A DNA stretch of 27,331 bases from CAZVAO01 sp964625175 (GCA_964625175.1 CAZVAO010000016.1:1-27331), one strand, 5' to 3'; numbered from the stretch's first letter, positions 16,581 to 24,658 are shown. Notes: a model not told the origin generated them from the letters alone. Numbers and translations are program-made.

Positions 16581-16609
16581 ATTATGCAATTAAAACTAGA
16601 ACCTGTAAA
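16581..16609 (-). promoter_or_regulatory. Sigma-A promoter of murB
   Basis: Minus strand: -35 TTTACA (16609-16604), 17-nt spacer, -10 CATAAT (16586-16581), about 30 nt before the murB ATG. The rest of the 16610-16811 gap shows nothing convincing beyond a chance-length 36-codon minus-strand frame. Confidence 0.7.
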
Positions 16610-16811
16610 CATTATACACATGCAGCTAGGTGATTGACAATGCGGGGTTGAATGGTCCTTGAGCTATCTGCTTGTCATGTTTCACCCAACCTGCTGGGAT
16701 GATCACTTTTTATGCGTGACCTCGAATTTGCGATGATCGATTTTACTGAGCACACCTTTTCCATTATATCTATGAGCGATCGATTGGGCAACCTGTTCCG
16801 CATGAATTAAC

Positions 16812-16846
16812 AAAAAACTAGCACCTCTCCCATGAAGAAGTGCTAG
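16812..16846 (-). terminator. Intrinsic terminator of the M23 peptidase gene
   Basis: Minus strand CTAGCAC/GTGCTAG stem with further pairing inside, followed by six Ts (16817-16812). It lies 18 nt after the stop. Confidence 0.88.
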
Positions 16847-16863
16847 CGTATTTATTTTTGATA

Positions 16864-18375
16864 TTACTTAAAATAATTCATTGGGTTTTGATGCTCTCCG
16901 TCCTTGCGGATCTCAAAATGGAGGTGAGGACCGGTGCTATTCCCAGTAGATCCCGAGCGAGCAATAATCTGGCCTTGTTTCACCTTTGTGCCCGCACTTA
17001 CCAATAACTTGCTGTTGTGTGCGTAGAGGGTCGAGTAACCATTCCCATGATCAATAATGATATAGTAGCCATATGTACTACTATAGGTTGAGGTCGTGAC
17101 AACTCCAGCATCTGCAGCAAAAATATTCGTCCCTGTAGGGGTTGCAATATCGATTCCATGGTGGTAGCGACGCCCTGTCCAACCGAATGGCGAAGAAATA
17201 CGCCCACCCCCATCAACTGGCCAAATAAAACTACCTGTACCAGTTGCAACTGGTATTTTCGTTCCGCGAGCCACAATTCGAGTGACAGGTTCGGAAATCA
17301 AAGTCGTCGAAATTTTTGTTCGTGAGACCTCTTTACCATTCACAAGCTCTATATCATAAACAACTTCATTTTTGCCATTCACACCGCTTTTGATGGTTTT
17401 GGTCTGCCAGGTATAAAGGGAGCTATCGTTCTGGTAGGTCGTATTATAGGAAATATACTCATACGTTGTTAGGCGTGTCTGGGTAGCAACATGCAGATAC
17501 GGAATCAGGGGCTCTACAGCCAACTCATCGCCAGGGTGGAGTAAATTGCTTTCGAGCTCTGGGTTACAGTCCTTTAGTTCGCTTACTGTCATCCCATTCT
17601 TCATCCCAATAGACCATAAGGACTCTCCGCGTTCAACAATATGAATCTGGCGGGAAGTATAGCCCGTGCTTAATAAGTTCAAAGCCTCAATGCGATCCAG
17701 AACCATTCCGGCTTTAACAGGTTTAAACTCAATGCTAACATCTTCCTGCAATTGATAATTCAGCACTTCTTGGCCACCGCGTTCCGATGTGTAGGACTCA
17801 ACAATCAAGTCGATAATCTCATTAGCTACATCCTCATTCGCCAAGGCAACTACATCTTCGCCGTTTATGACCACGACTGCGGCTCCAACCTCAATATCAA
17901 CAGCATCTAAAAAACTTGAAATACAAAGTTCTGGGCTGCCTTCGGGCACCTGCCAAACAGGTTCTAGCCTGACACTATTCGTGATGGTATATTGCACACC
18001 AGGTGTTCCATCTTCTGCCTCTGGCAATACGGTAGCCATCATTGTGGCCCCCTCAGGAGAAGGAAGTGTTGTATCCTCTGCCGCATGGATTCCTTTTTTT
18101 ACAATCAATTCTTCTAACTGTTGATAATCCTGCGAGTCACAGACATAACCAATCGGTTCATCATCGACATAAACCATTAGCCGTCGATTATTAAATGCTT
18201 TTAATCCGAAAATTGAAGATACCATAATAAACACAACTAACAAAGCGCCAATCGTGTATCTATTTTTTAAAAATTTAATTAGGAAGCCTAGCTCAAGATG
18301 CTTTCCTTTAGAATTTGCTCTATATGTAGCACTGAATCCACTAGATTTCTTACTATCTCTATTTCGCCAATCCAT
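16864..18375 (-). CDS. M23 family cell-wall endopeptidase with LysM and G5 domains
   Basis: A peptidoglycan-cleaving or wall-remodelling protein of 503 residues, anchored by one membrane segment (about residues 40-59) with most of the protein outside. An alpha/beta N-terminal ectodomain is followed by LysM (242-288, HIVERGESLWSIGMKNGM), G5 (about 297-372) and the M23 zinc peptidase domain (about 385-500). Its ligands are H405 and D409 (HHGID) and H486 in the GPHLHFE motif. This order is typical of Clostridia spore- or division-associated M23 proteins. All zinc ligands are present, so it should be active. AAGGAG precedes ATG 18375. Monocistronic. Confidence 0.92.
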   Translation of the reverse strand: MDWRNRDSKKSSGFSATYRANSKGKHLELGFLIKFLKNRYTIGALLVVFIMVSSIFGLKAFNNRRLMVYVDDEPIGYVCDSQDYQQLEELIVKKGIHAAEDTTLPSPEGATMMATVLPEAEDGTPGVQYTITNSVRLEPVWQVPEGSPELCISSFLDAVDIEVGAAVVVINGEDVVALANEDVANEIIDLIVESYTSERGGQEVLNYQLQEDVSIEFKPVKAGMVLDRIEALNLLSTGYTSRQIHIVERGESLWSIGMKNGMTVSELKDCNPELESNLLHPGDELAVEPLIPYLHVATQTRLTTYEYISYNTTYQNDSSLYTWQTKTIKSGVNGKNEVVYDIELVNGKEVSRTKISTTLISEPVTRIVARGTKIPVATGTGSFIWPVDGGGRISSPFGWTGRRYHHGIDIATPTGTNIFAADAGVVTTSTYSSTYGYYIIIDHGNGYSTLYAHNSKLLVSAGTKVKQGQIIARSGSTGNSTGPHLHFEIRKDGEHQNPMNYFK

Positions 18376-18450
18376 ATGAACGCTCCTTAATATCCTGATA
18401 ATATGACTACACTACATTGTCTATAACCATGTCTAATTGTTTTTCATTGA

Positions 18451-18478
18451 ATAGTATAACACAAATTTTCGAGTTCAA
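18451..18478 (-). promoter_or_regulatory. Sigma-A promoter of the M23 peptidase gene
   Basis: Minus strand: -35 TTGAAC (18478-18473), 16-nt spacer, -10 TACTAT (18456-18451). The gap between this gene and the ABC ATPase stop shows no clear terminator for the ABC operon. Confidence 0.6.
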
Positions 18479-18512
18479 GTGTATTCTCATGCTTTTCACA
18501 CAAACACGGAGA

Positions 18513-19229
18513 CTATTTTGCTTGTTTTGTTAAAAACTGATAGATATGATCCTCAAATTGCGTCTGTTCTAATTGAAATCCACCGATCCGTTGTTCCCTA
18601 TTGACTGGGTTATCCATAATGTGAGCGATCGAGCTCGGTTTATGGCTCATGAAATAAACGCGATCAGCTAAGCAGGCTGCCACGTGCACATCGTGCGTCA
18701 CCATGATGACTGTCGTATTCTTAGTGGTCCATAATGGGAGCAATTTAATTATCAAACGGTGCTTTAGGTCAAAATCCAAAGATTGAAAAGGCTCATCAAA
18801 AAATAACAGAGGACTAGAGACGGCTAAGGCCCGAGCAATGGCAACCCGATGCTGCATACCCCCACTCATTTTGCGTGGGTAATAATGGGCAAAGTCTGTT
18901 AATTCCACCAGTTCAAGATTCGTGGCAATAATGTTGCTGATTTCAGTCTCTGGAAGCTTCTCACGTAAAACAAAGGCGACATTCTGCGTCGCTGTCTGCC
19001 AAGGAATTAAACGCGATTCCTGAAAAACATAGCTGCGCCGTCCAGCAAAACCCTCTAAATGACCGCTATCCTGAGGAATAAGTCCCGCTAAAATTTGCAA
19101 TAATGTCGTTTTACCACAGCCCGAGGGTCCGAGAATCGCGATAATCTGTCCTGGCTCAATCGAAGCTTGAATATTTTTAAGCACATGCAGGTCACCAAAT
19201 TGTTTGTTTATATTTTCAATCCGCAACAT
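18513..19229 (-). CDS. ABC importer ATPase (SsuB/TauB type)
   Basis: The energy-coupling subunit of an importer in the nitrate/sulfonate/taurine family, 238 residues. Walker A is GPSGCGKTT (residues 34-42), the Q loop FQESRLIPW, the signature MSGGMQHRVAIARAL, Walker B LLFFDEP, and the switch His is in VTHDVH. ATG 19229 shares its A with the TAA stop of the permease gene and has GGGAGG 10 nt upstream; a GTG 18 nt earlier overlaps that site and is rejected. The substrate is not readable from the ATPase. Confidence 0.9.
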   Translation of the reverse strand: MLRIENINKQFGDLHVLKNIQASIEPGQIIAILGPSGCGKTTLLQILAGLIPQDSGHLEGFAGRRSYVFQESRLIPWQTATQNVAFVLREKLPETEISNIIATNLELVELTDFAHYYPRKMSGGMQHRVAIARALAVSSPLLFFDEPFQSLDFDLKHRLIIKLLPLWTTKNTTVIMVTHDVHVAACLADRVYFMSHKPSSIAHIMDNPVNREQRIGGFQLEQTQFEDHIYQFLTKQAK

Positions 19230-19984
19230 TATTCTATTTCCTCCCACCGAGTCATCCGGTTCTTCAAATAACGTGCTGGAATTTCCATGATTACTGCGGT
19301 CATAATGGCCACAATACTCCAGGCCATTACCCCAGGTATATCGAAATAGGCATTGCTGAGATACAGACTTGAGCCCAAGGACCCCTGGGCATGGCTTATA
19401 TACTCTGCTCCGACCATAATCTTGATATTCAATCCAACAGCAGCAGTTACCGAGGTTGATAGTTGCGTGACCAATGAGGGAAGGTAAATATAGCGCAGAC
19501 GCTGCCAGCGCGAAACCTCATAGAGATCGGCCATCTCCAATAGATCAGGGTCGATATTCGCAATGCCCTCATGAACAGCTGCATAAAGAAGTGGAAACAT
19601 AACCGTAATCCCTACGGCTAAGGGGGCATTCACGGGGCCCAACCAAATAATTAGTTGAACGATAATTGAAATGTTCGGTATCGTCTTAATCACAGAGACT
19701 AAAGGGCTTAAAAGAATACCAATATTGGGCCAAAAACTACTGGCAATCCCCAGGATCATAGCCACACCTAAGGCAATCGATAACCCAATAACAACCCGAG
19801 CCATGGTGACCCCCACCACGCTAAAAAAGGTTGGCATCTGCATTAATTCGACTAGACGACGTAAGGTACTAAGCGGTGATGGGAATAAATTATTATTCCC
19901 CACCACGCTAGCGAATATAGACCAAACAACGATTAAAAACAGAAGGCCGATCGTGAACTCGCTTAGTCTACGTCTATTGGCCAC
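19229..19984 (-). CDS. ABC importer permease (SsuC/TauC type)
   Basis: The membrane subunit of the same importer, about 251 residues and six helices. The permease/ATPase coupling motif is EMADLYEVSRWQRLRYIYLPS, close to the EAA loop of the BPD family. The start is unsure. ATG 20041 would add 19 residues read from inside the substrate-binding-protein gene and give a 68-nt overlap. GTG 19984, with only 11-nt overlap and starting VANRRRLSEF just before the first helix, is preferred, although no strong ribosome binding site is visible for either. Translational coupling to the upstream gene is likely. Confidence 0.85.
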   Translation of the reverse strand: MANRRRLSEFTIGLLFLIVVWSIFASVVGNNNLFPSPLSTLRRLVELMQMPTFFSVVGVTMARVVIGLSIALGVAMILGIASSFWPNIGILLSPLVSVIKTIPNISIIVQLIIWLGPVNAPLAVGITVMFPLLYAAVHEGIANIDPDLLEMADLYEVSRWQRLRYIYLPSLVTQLSTSVTAAVGLNIKIMVGAEYISHAQGSLGSSLYLSNAYFDIPGVMAWSIVAIMTAVIMEIPARYLKNRMTRWEEIE

Positions 19985-20951
19985 TGTAGTAGAATCCGTC
20001 GTCCGGAATAACACTACCAATTGCTTCTGGCATAATTTCATAAATTGTCTGTAAATAATCGGTTAACTCCGTTTGCACATCACTCGTCAGTTCAAAGCGA
20101 ATATTACAGGCCGCTAATGACTTGACAACCACTGCAGCAGGAATGCCAATCTCTAATTCCTCGGCATATTGCCCCAAGATTTCAACATTATTGTTTGCCC
20201 ATTCAATCGAGGCACGATACGCCTCTAAAATATCTGCTAGTAGCTCAGGGTTTGCTTCTGCAAAACTTTTTTTAACAACGAGTGAGGATTGAGGATAGCT
20301 ACTAGCCCCAGAGGTCTTAGCCCATTCAGCTTGGAAATCCAACAAGACTTGGAGATCTGCTTTTTTAAGCTGAGCTGTAGACGCGAGAGGTTCGGGTAAG
20401 ACAGCATACTGATATTTACCTGCCAAGACATTCTGCAACAATTCTTGGGGGGTTGCAAGGTAGACAAGATTGACATCTTCATCAGGATTTAAGCCATTCT
20501 CTTTAAGAATATGGCGCACAATAATATCGGGGGTTAAGCCTTGCCCGATAAGGGCAATGTCTTGGCCCGCAAGGTCTGCAACAGAGGGCAATTCAGAGGT
20601 GCCCATTAAATAGAGAGCGCCCCAAATTGATGGTGCAGCTACCTGATAGTCTATCCCCTTATTGTAAAGTAAAGCCGCCTGGCTTGTTGCTAGAATGGCA
20701 ATATCAACATCTCCCGCTGTCATTTTCCCTGTCATGATTGCTGGCGATGTTATCATTTCATAATTAACTGTCACTTGATCCCCCATATTAGGGTTATCAT
20801 TCACCATCTGCAAAACAGACAAAGCAATTGGTCCACTTAAATACCCAAAATTGACTTCGATTGGTTCAACAGGAACAACCGCCTTCTCACATCCCGCAAA
20901 GCCCATAACAGCCACTACAATAACTAAAAAAATTAAAATTGTTTTCCGCAT
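19974..20951 (-). CDS. ABC importer substrate-binding lipoprotein (SsuA/NMT1-like)
   Basis: An extracytoplasmic solute-binding protein of 325 residues. A lipoprotein signal peptide (MRKTILIFLVIVVAVMGFAG-C) ends in a lipobox-like F-A-G-C, so Cys is the lipid-anchored residue. The mature domain has the periplasmic-binding type II pattern of the nitrate/sulfonate/thiamine-precursor group: FGYLSGPIALSV, AGDVDIAILATSQAALLYNKG, LIGQGLTPDIIVRHIL, and YAVLPEPLAS. ATG 20951 is chosen because it starts the signal peptide; a longer frame reaches 20993 without one. It is first in the three-gene operon and divergent from the selenoprotein peroxiredoxin. The ligand is unknown. Confidence 0.88.
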   Translation of the reverse strand: MRKTILIFLVIVVAVMGFAGCEKAVVPVEPIEVNFGYLSGPIALSVLQMVNDNPNMGDQVTVNYEMITSPAIMTGKMTAGDVDIAILATSQAALLYNKGIDYQVAAPSIWGALYLMGTSELPSVADLAGQDIALIGQGLTPDIIVRHILKENGLNPDEDVNLVYLATPQELLQNVLAGKYQYAVLPEPLASTAQLKKADLQVLLDFQAEWAKTSGASSYPQSSLVVKKSFAEANPELLADILEAYRASIEWANNNVEILGQYAEELEIGIPAAVVVKSLAACNIRFELTSDVQTELTDYLQTIYEIMPEAIGSVIPDDGFYYSGQ

Positions 20952-20977
20952 AGTTTTTCTCACTCTTTCTTTATAGT

Positions 20978-21006
20978 ATACTAAGTACAACATTATATTT
21001 ATTCAA
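20978..21006 (-). promoter_or_regulatory. Putative promoter of the ABC importer operon
   Basis: Minus strand: TTGAAT (21006-21001), 17-nt spacer, TAGTAT (20983-20978). A TATACT three bases further on could be an alternative -10. Confidence 0.45.
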
Positions 21007-21099
21007 TCGCCCTCATTGTACACTTTTTGCCAAAGATTTAAAAGCCAAAGCATAAAAATACTCTTGTTCAACAAACCAAATTGTTTTGAAAGGAGCCCT

Positions 21100-21561
21100 A
21101 TGAATACATCCTTCCATGATTTCACGTTGCCCGATGCTTTCGGTCATCAATGGACACTCAGCTCAGAACTGCAGAAGCACAATGTTCTATTGTTCTTCTA
21201 CCGCGGGAAGTGGTGAGGCGTCTGAAAACGCCAATTGACGCGTGCTCGTCAAATGCATTCAGCGTTTCTAGCCAACAATACCGATTTTATCGCTTTAAAT
21301 GTCGACAATCAACAAGATACTTTGGAATTTTATCGCCTGCTCGATTCCCCTCCCTACCCTTTCTTAAGTGACGTGAACCGGGTTGCCATTGATGCCTATC
21401 AAACAACCGACCCCAAACTCACCTATGGCAAGCTAATCTCATGGGCAGCAACCATTGCCATCAATCAAAACCATGAAATCATCTATCAATATATTGGATC
21501 CCATCGCGATCGTCCTGATCTAGAGGAAGCTCTAACAGCGATCATCAAAGCTAACAAGTAA
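21100..21561 (+). CDS. Selenoprotein: peroxiredoxin-like redoxin with a double-Sec UxxU motif
   Basis: An AhpC/TSA-like thioredoxin-fold protein of 153 residues once two in-frame TGAs (21214-21216 and 21223-21225) are read as selenocysteine. The N-terminus FTLPDAFGHQWTLSSEL is the usual redoxin start. The active-site strand is LLFFYRGKW-U39-G-V-U42-KRQL, where relatives have FYRG-x-W-C-x-x-C. The frame continues with conserved features (FIALNVDN, YPFLSDVNRVAIDAY, YIGSHRDRPDLEEAL) to TAA at 21559-21561. Both Cys are replaced by Sec, so a diselenide could form, as known in the SelL family. An AAAGGAG site lies 4 nt before ATG 21100. A hairpin fitting a SECIS follows. It is cotranscribed with deoD 13 nt downstream. 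An inactivated gene is the alternative, but two UGAs exactly at the two Cys positions argue against it. Confidence 0.9.
21226..21267 (+). promoter_or_regulatory. Candidate SECIS structure serving two UGA codons
   Basis: A perfect 6-bp apical stem TTGACG (21235-21240)/CGTCAA (21247-21252) closes the loop CGTGCT, with G second. An outer stem AAACGC (21226-21231)/GCGTTT (21262-21267) begins directly after the second UGA. The loop begins 24 nt after the first UGA and 15 nt after the second; the usual range is 16-37 nt. An alternative hairpin GGCGT/ACGCC (21217-21232), excluding the outer stem, holds the second UGA in its loop. Confidence 0.6.
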
Positions 21562-21574
21562 GGAATGAATGATT

Positions 21575-22276
21575 ATGACTGTACATATTCGTGCCAATAA
21601 AGGCGACATTGCTGAAACCATTCTATTGCCTGGCGACCCACTCCGTGCCAAATTCATTGCCGATACCTTTCTCGATGACGTTACCTGCTATAATACCGTC
21701 CGCAACATGCTAGGTTACACGGGCACCTGGCAAGGGGAACGCATCTCGGTGCAGGGAACCGGCATGGGGATGCCTTCGATTGGAATATATAGCCATGAGA
21801 TGATTACAGAATTCGGCGTAAAGAACCTTATTCGAGTGGGGTCTTGTGGGTCTTATCGACCTGAAGTCAAAGTTCGCGATGTGATTTTGGCGATGAGTGC
21901 CTCCACCAATTCCCGCTATGCCGAGCAATTCAATTTACCCGGAACTTTTGCACCAACCGCAGACTACGAACTCTTAGCCAAAGCTAAAGCTAATGCTGAC
22001 CGCATGGGCATTCCTGTACATGTGGGAAATATTCTATCTTCAGATATTTTCTACAATGCCACACCCGATATTTGGCGAAAATGGGCGCGTATGGGCGTTT
22101 TAGCTGTCGAAATGGAGGCCGCTGCGCTTTATATGAATGCCGCCTATTTGGGTGCTAAAGCCCTTTGTATTCTTACGGTCAGCGATAGCCTAGAGACCCA
22201 TGTGGCGACAACCGCAGAAGAGCGAGAAAAAACGTTCACCGATATGATGAAAATCGCTCTCGACCTCGTTTTATAA
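21575..22276 (+). CDS. deoD: Purine nucleoside phosphorylase, DeoD type
   Basis: It splits purine (deoxy)nucleosides with phosphate to base and (deoxy)ribose-1-phosphate in the cytoplasm. The hexameric DeoD class is shown by 233 residues (E. coli 239) and the motifs LLPGDPLRAKFIA, TGTGMGMPSIGIYSHE-like phosphate site, VGSCGSY, the nucleoside-binding VEMEAAALY and the catalytic Asp in TVSDSL. ATG 21575 is preferred, 10 nt after AAGGA; ATG 21569 is in frame but only 4 nt away. It is second in a transcription unit with the selenoprotein peroxiredoxin, an unusual pairing. Confidence 0.94.
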   Translation: MTVHIRANKGDIAETILLPGDPLRAKFIADTFLDDVTCYNTVRNMLGYTGTWQGERISVQGTGMGMPSIGIYSHEMITEFGVKNLIRVGSCGSYRPEVKVRDVILAMSASTNSRYAEQFNLPGTFAPTADYELLAKAKANADRMGIPVHVGNILSSDIFYNATPDIWRKWARMGVLAVEMEAAALYMNAAYLGAKALCILTVSDSLETHVATTAEEREKTFTDMMKIALDLVL

Positions 22277-22316
22277 GATAAACACCTCATCATTTTTTTA
22301 CACACCATAAATAATC

Positions 22317-22350
22317 ATAACCGCGACCTTCGTGTTGCGGTTATTTCTTT
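22317..22350 (+). terminator. Intrinsic terminator of the peroxiredoxin-deoD operon
   Basis: Stem ATAACCGC-GAC / GTT-GCGGTTAT with a short loop, followed by TTCTTT. It is about 40 nt after the deoD stop. Confidence 0.8.
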
Positions 22351-22625
22351 AGGTGTTTCTACTCAAACCTTTAAACGATTAATTTCCACCAGACTTAGGA
22401 TTGGATTGCTCGTCATTAAGCTGCGCCCTGCCTAAAAACGCTAAATACAACCACAACAAAGCATTAATCCGCTCTGCATTCGATTATAGCCGCTTAATGT
22501 GGACAAAGCGGTATCCCCTGCAACACGATTGTTGATTTAGAGGTGCTTACACGCCTTATTGTAACCACTGGGGACGGCCCCTTGTGGTTATGCCCCTGCT
22601 CCAAATAACTTTTTGAGCATTAACA
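22351..22625. other. Gene-free intergenic region with hairpins
   Basis: No convincing coding frame. It holds the stem CCGCTT/AAGCGG (about 22492-22513) and a strong hairpin TAACCAC...GTGGTTA with an inner GGGG/CCCC (22562-22590). The latter lacks a U-tract on either strand, so it is not a standard terminator. Confidence 0.5.
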
Positions 22626-22657
22626 AAGACCCTCAGTTCACATCCACTGAAGGTCTT
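22626..22657 (-). terminator. Intrinsic terminator of cvfB
   Basis: Minus strand AAGACC-T-TCAGT / ACTGA-G-GGTCTT stem with a small loop, followed by TTTGTT. It lies about 70 nt after the cvfB stop. Confidence 0.7.
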
Positions 22658-22725
22658 ATTCACTCGCCTATCGAAACACCCTAATGCCGAAATCAGCTAT
22701 TGATCCCACCTAAAACTAAATATCA

Positions 22726-23580
22726 CTATTCTTCTTCACCAATCTTCACCAATTTTATCCCTCGGCTGCTTGTCTTGATATAGCCCTGTTTCATCAATCG
22801 ACCAACCGCTCGCTTAAATGCTGATTTACTCATATGCAAGCGCTCCGTAATTTCCTCTGGGCTACTTTTGTCATTGAGATTAATGAAGCCATTACGGGCA
22901 AGCAACTCATCAAGGATGTATTGAGCATCTTCGCCCATTTGTAGTGGAACCCTTTTACGTAACGCTAAATCCAATTTGCCATCTTCGCGCACCCGCATAA
23001 CACGCGCTTTGACAAAATCTCCATAATTGAGATCTTGATAAAGTTCGCTTTTGGGAATTAACCCAAAATACTTATTATCAACAGCCACAAATACGCCCCA
23101 ATTATCACTATTGTCATACACCACTCCGCTCACTTCATCATCGGCTTTGTATTCTGAAGCAACCTGCAGGTGCGCATATACTTTACCGCTTGCAACAAGG
23201 CGACCTTTGGGGTCAACGATTAAGGCCACTGGATAAGACTTCCCCTCGCGAATAGGATGTGTCTGTAAAGACTTCGGCCAAAAAAGATCATCGGGCAGAT
23301 CCCACTTCAAGAAGGCCCCTGCCGGAATCGTGTTCTTAACGAGCAACACCTTCAGTTCCTCATTTCCCATCTCTAAGGCAGTTGGGGAAGCCCTTAACTC
23401 TCCCGCTTTATTGGTATAAAGAAAGACTTCCACTTGATCCCCTACGGCAAACTTGGCCATCTCTCCGTTTTTGGGCATTTTAAAACGCTCGATTCCTGGC
23501 TGCTGATCCTTCGCTAACCAGTAATACTGCGGCTGCTCTTCTACCACTTCTAAAATATGATTTCTTCCAGGTTGAATCAT
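22726..23580 (-). CDS. cvfB: S1-domain RNA-binding protein CvfB (YitL family)
   Basis: A 284-residue cytoplasmic protein made of tandem S1-like domains and a C-terminal winged helix. The N-terminal S1-like modules (about 1-140) are followed by a clear S1 repeat (VSGVVYDNSDNWGVFVAVDNKYFGL, about 155-215). The winged helix at about 225-280 has SPEEITERLHMSKSAFKRAVGRL. Homologues in Staphylococcus affect virulence gene and RNA levels. ATG 23580 follows GGGAGGAG at 8 nt. It stands alone on the minus strand between deoD and the DUF1287 gene. Confidence 0.9.
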   Translation of the reverse strand: MIQPGRNHILEVVEEQPQYYWLAKDQQPGIERFKMPKNGEMAKFAVGDQVEVFLYTNKAGELRASPTALEMGNEELKVLLVKNTIPAGAFLKWDLPDDLFWPKSLQTHPIREGKSYPVALIVDPKGRLVASGKVYAHLQVASEYKADDEVSGVVYDNSDNWGVFVAVDNKYFGLIPKSELYQDLNYGDFVKARVMRVREDGKLDLALRKRVPLQMGEDAQYILDELLARNGFINLNDKSSPEEITERLHMSKSAFKRAVGRLMKQGYIKTSSRGIKLVKIGEEE

Positions 23581-23690
23581 CTTCTACTCCTCCCGATGGA
23601 CTCACTTCGTTCCACCTACCACCAATGCGACCATTTTGTTGCTATTTACACATTGTTGGTGAATTTATGTACTCGTACTAATTGCGTTTG

Positions 23691-23708
23691 CTAATCCATA
23701 TGGATTAG
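23691..23708. promoter_or_regulatory. Perfect 18-nt palindrome
   Basis: CTAATCC-ATAT-GGATTAG lies 10 nt after the DUF1287 gene stop and upstream of cvfB (minus strand). No U-tract follows, so it could be an operator or an RNA hairpin limiting read-through into cvfB. Confidence 0.4.
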
Positions 23709-23717
23709 TCTGAACGG

Positions 23718-24410
23718 CTATCGCGTAACCTTGGGATAACGATAATGCCCGCTAATCTCCATCGTTGGATCTGTCAAGAGATCCGCCTCTTGGGGGATCG
23801 GTCCGCTATTGTGGATAACAAAGGGAACACTATCACTATTGCGAATATCCGACACAATTCCAATGTGCTTAAAATCTTCCCCAAATACGACAATATCGCC
23901 ACCCTGCCATTCGGTCATATTTTGAATATTTCCCGGGAAAATATCCGTCGTTAGCACTTCAGCATTGTTCAAGAAAAAAGCTGCCTGATTCGGCACGCGG
24001 CGAAAATCAATATTGGGGTCGGGGCGACGATCCTCATTCTCTATAACCCGTGGATAATTCTGACGGTGCAACTTAATATCTTGATCAATAAGCTTCTTCA
24101 GGTCGTAACCCGCATACTCAAAGGCACGCCAAACAACGTCTGTGCAAACACCTTCGTTATGGGGAGGATAACCACCCTCATAGTAATTACTACGATAGAT
24201 CGGATGATCCCATATTTCCTGCCTTGCGCCCGTTACAATATCGGCTAAGTCATCAATTCCGTTACCATTTTTGTCGACGCCGATTTCTAATCGAGGGATG
24301 GTGCTCGCTAGGTTATGGGGCAGAAAACTATGGTAGAGCCCGGTAAACCCCACAAATACCGCTCCGGCAACCACTACAATAAATATTAAGAATACGATAA
24401 ATTTTTTCAT
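23718..24410 (-). CDS. DUF1287 family exported protein, papain/NlpC-like fold
   Basis: A 230-residue protein with an N-terminal membrane segment or signal (residues 4-24). The short segment VDKNGNGIDDLADIV has the D-x-N-x-N-G-x-x-D spacing of a calcium-binding loop, as often seen at the start of DUF1287. The conserved core contains C89 (NEGVCTDVVWRAF), H182 (KHIGIVSD) and VIHNSG, consistent with a Cys-His hydrolase of the NlpC/P60-like superfamily. Function is unproven; an amidase or cell-wall role is inferred. AAAGG lies before ATG 24410. A good promoter is upstream. Confidence 0.82.
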   Translation of the reverse strand: MKKFIVFLIFIVVVAGAVFVGFTGLYHSFLPHNLASTIPRLEIGVDKNGNGIDDLADIVTGARQEIWDHPIYRSNYYEGGYPPHNEGVCTDVVWRAFEYAGYDLKKLIDQDIKLHRQNYPRVIENEDRRPDPNIDFRRVPNQAAFFLNNAEVLTTDIFPGNIQNMTEWQGGDIVVFGEDFKHIGIVSDIRNSDSVPFVIHNSGPIPQEADLLTDPTMEISGHYRYPKVTR

Positions 24411-24477
24411 GCCTTTTGTCCTTTACTCGATTTATATGGAAATGACTTCGTCTAACACCCCTAAATCTCTTACTCCT

Positions 24478-24505
24478 ATTATAAGCCGTAACCAGTTTTC
24501 TGCAA
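24478..24505 (-). promoter_or_regulatory. Sigma-A promoter of the DUF1287 gene
   Basis: Minus strand: -35 TTGCAG (24505-24500), 16-nt spacer, perfect -10 TATAAT (24483-24478). Confidence 0.72.
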
Positions 24506-24597
24506 CCTATTTTGTTGATCCCCTACTCTTTCTCCACAAATGGCCGCACATTACACTTAGTCGGTCAATCTCACCTGTTAAACTTGTGCGAGACCGC

Positions 24598-24625
24598 TGA
24601 ACACCTATCCACTTTCTGCTATACT
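24598..24625 (+). promoter_or_regulatory. Promoter of the cardiolipin synthase gene, extended -10
   Basis: TGAACA (24598-24603), 16-nt spacer, TATACT (24620-24625) preceded by TG (24617-24618), an extended -10. The transcript start is about 28 nt before the ATG. Confidence 0.55.
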
Positions 24626-24658
24626 AGTATTATAGTCGAAAAGCAAGGAGGACTCGCC

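Noticed and set aside
16695..16805. Minus-strand frame of about 36 codons from a TTG near 16805
   Set aside because: It is of chance length and starts inside the M23 gene terminator; no recognisable domain.
21016..21216. A 66-codon plus-strand frame ending at TGA, and a separate 108-codon frame from TTG 21235
   Set aside because: Together they are the two halves of one selenoprotein gene; the ATG at 21016 lacks a ribosome binding site and the TTG start lies inside the conserved motif.
24512..24658. N-terminal extension of cardiolipin synthase from ATG 24512
   Set aside because: It crosses the promoter; ATG 24659 has a strong ribosome binding site and begins the first membrane helix as in the family.
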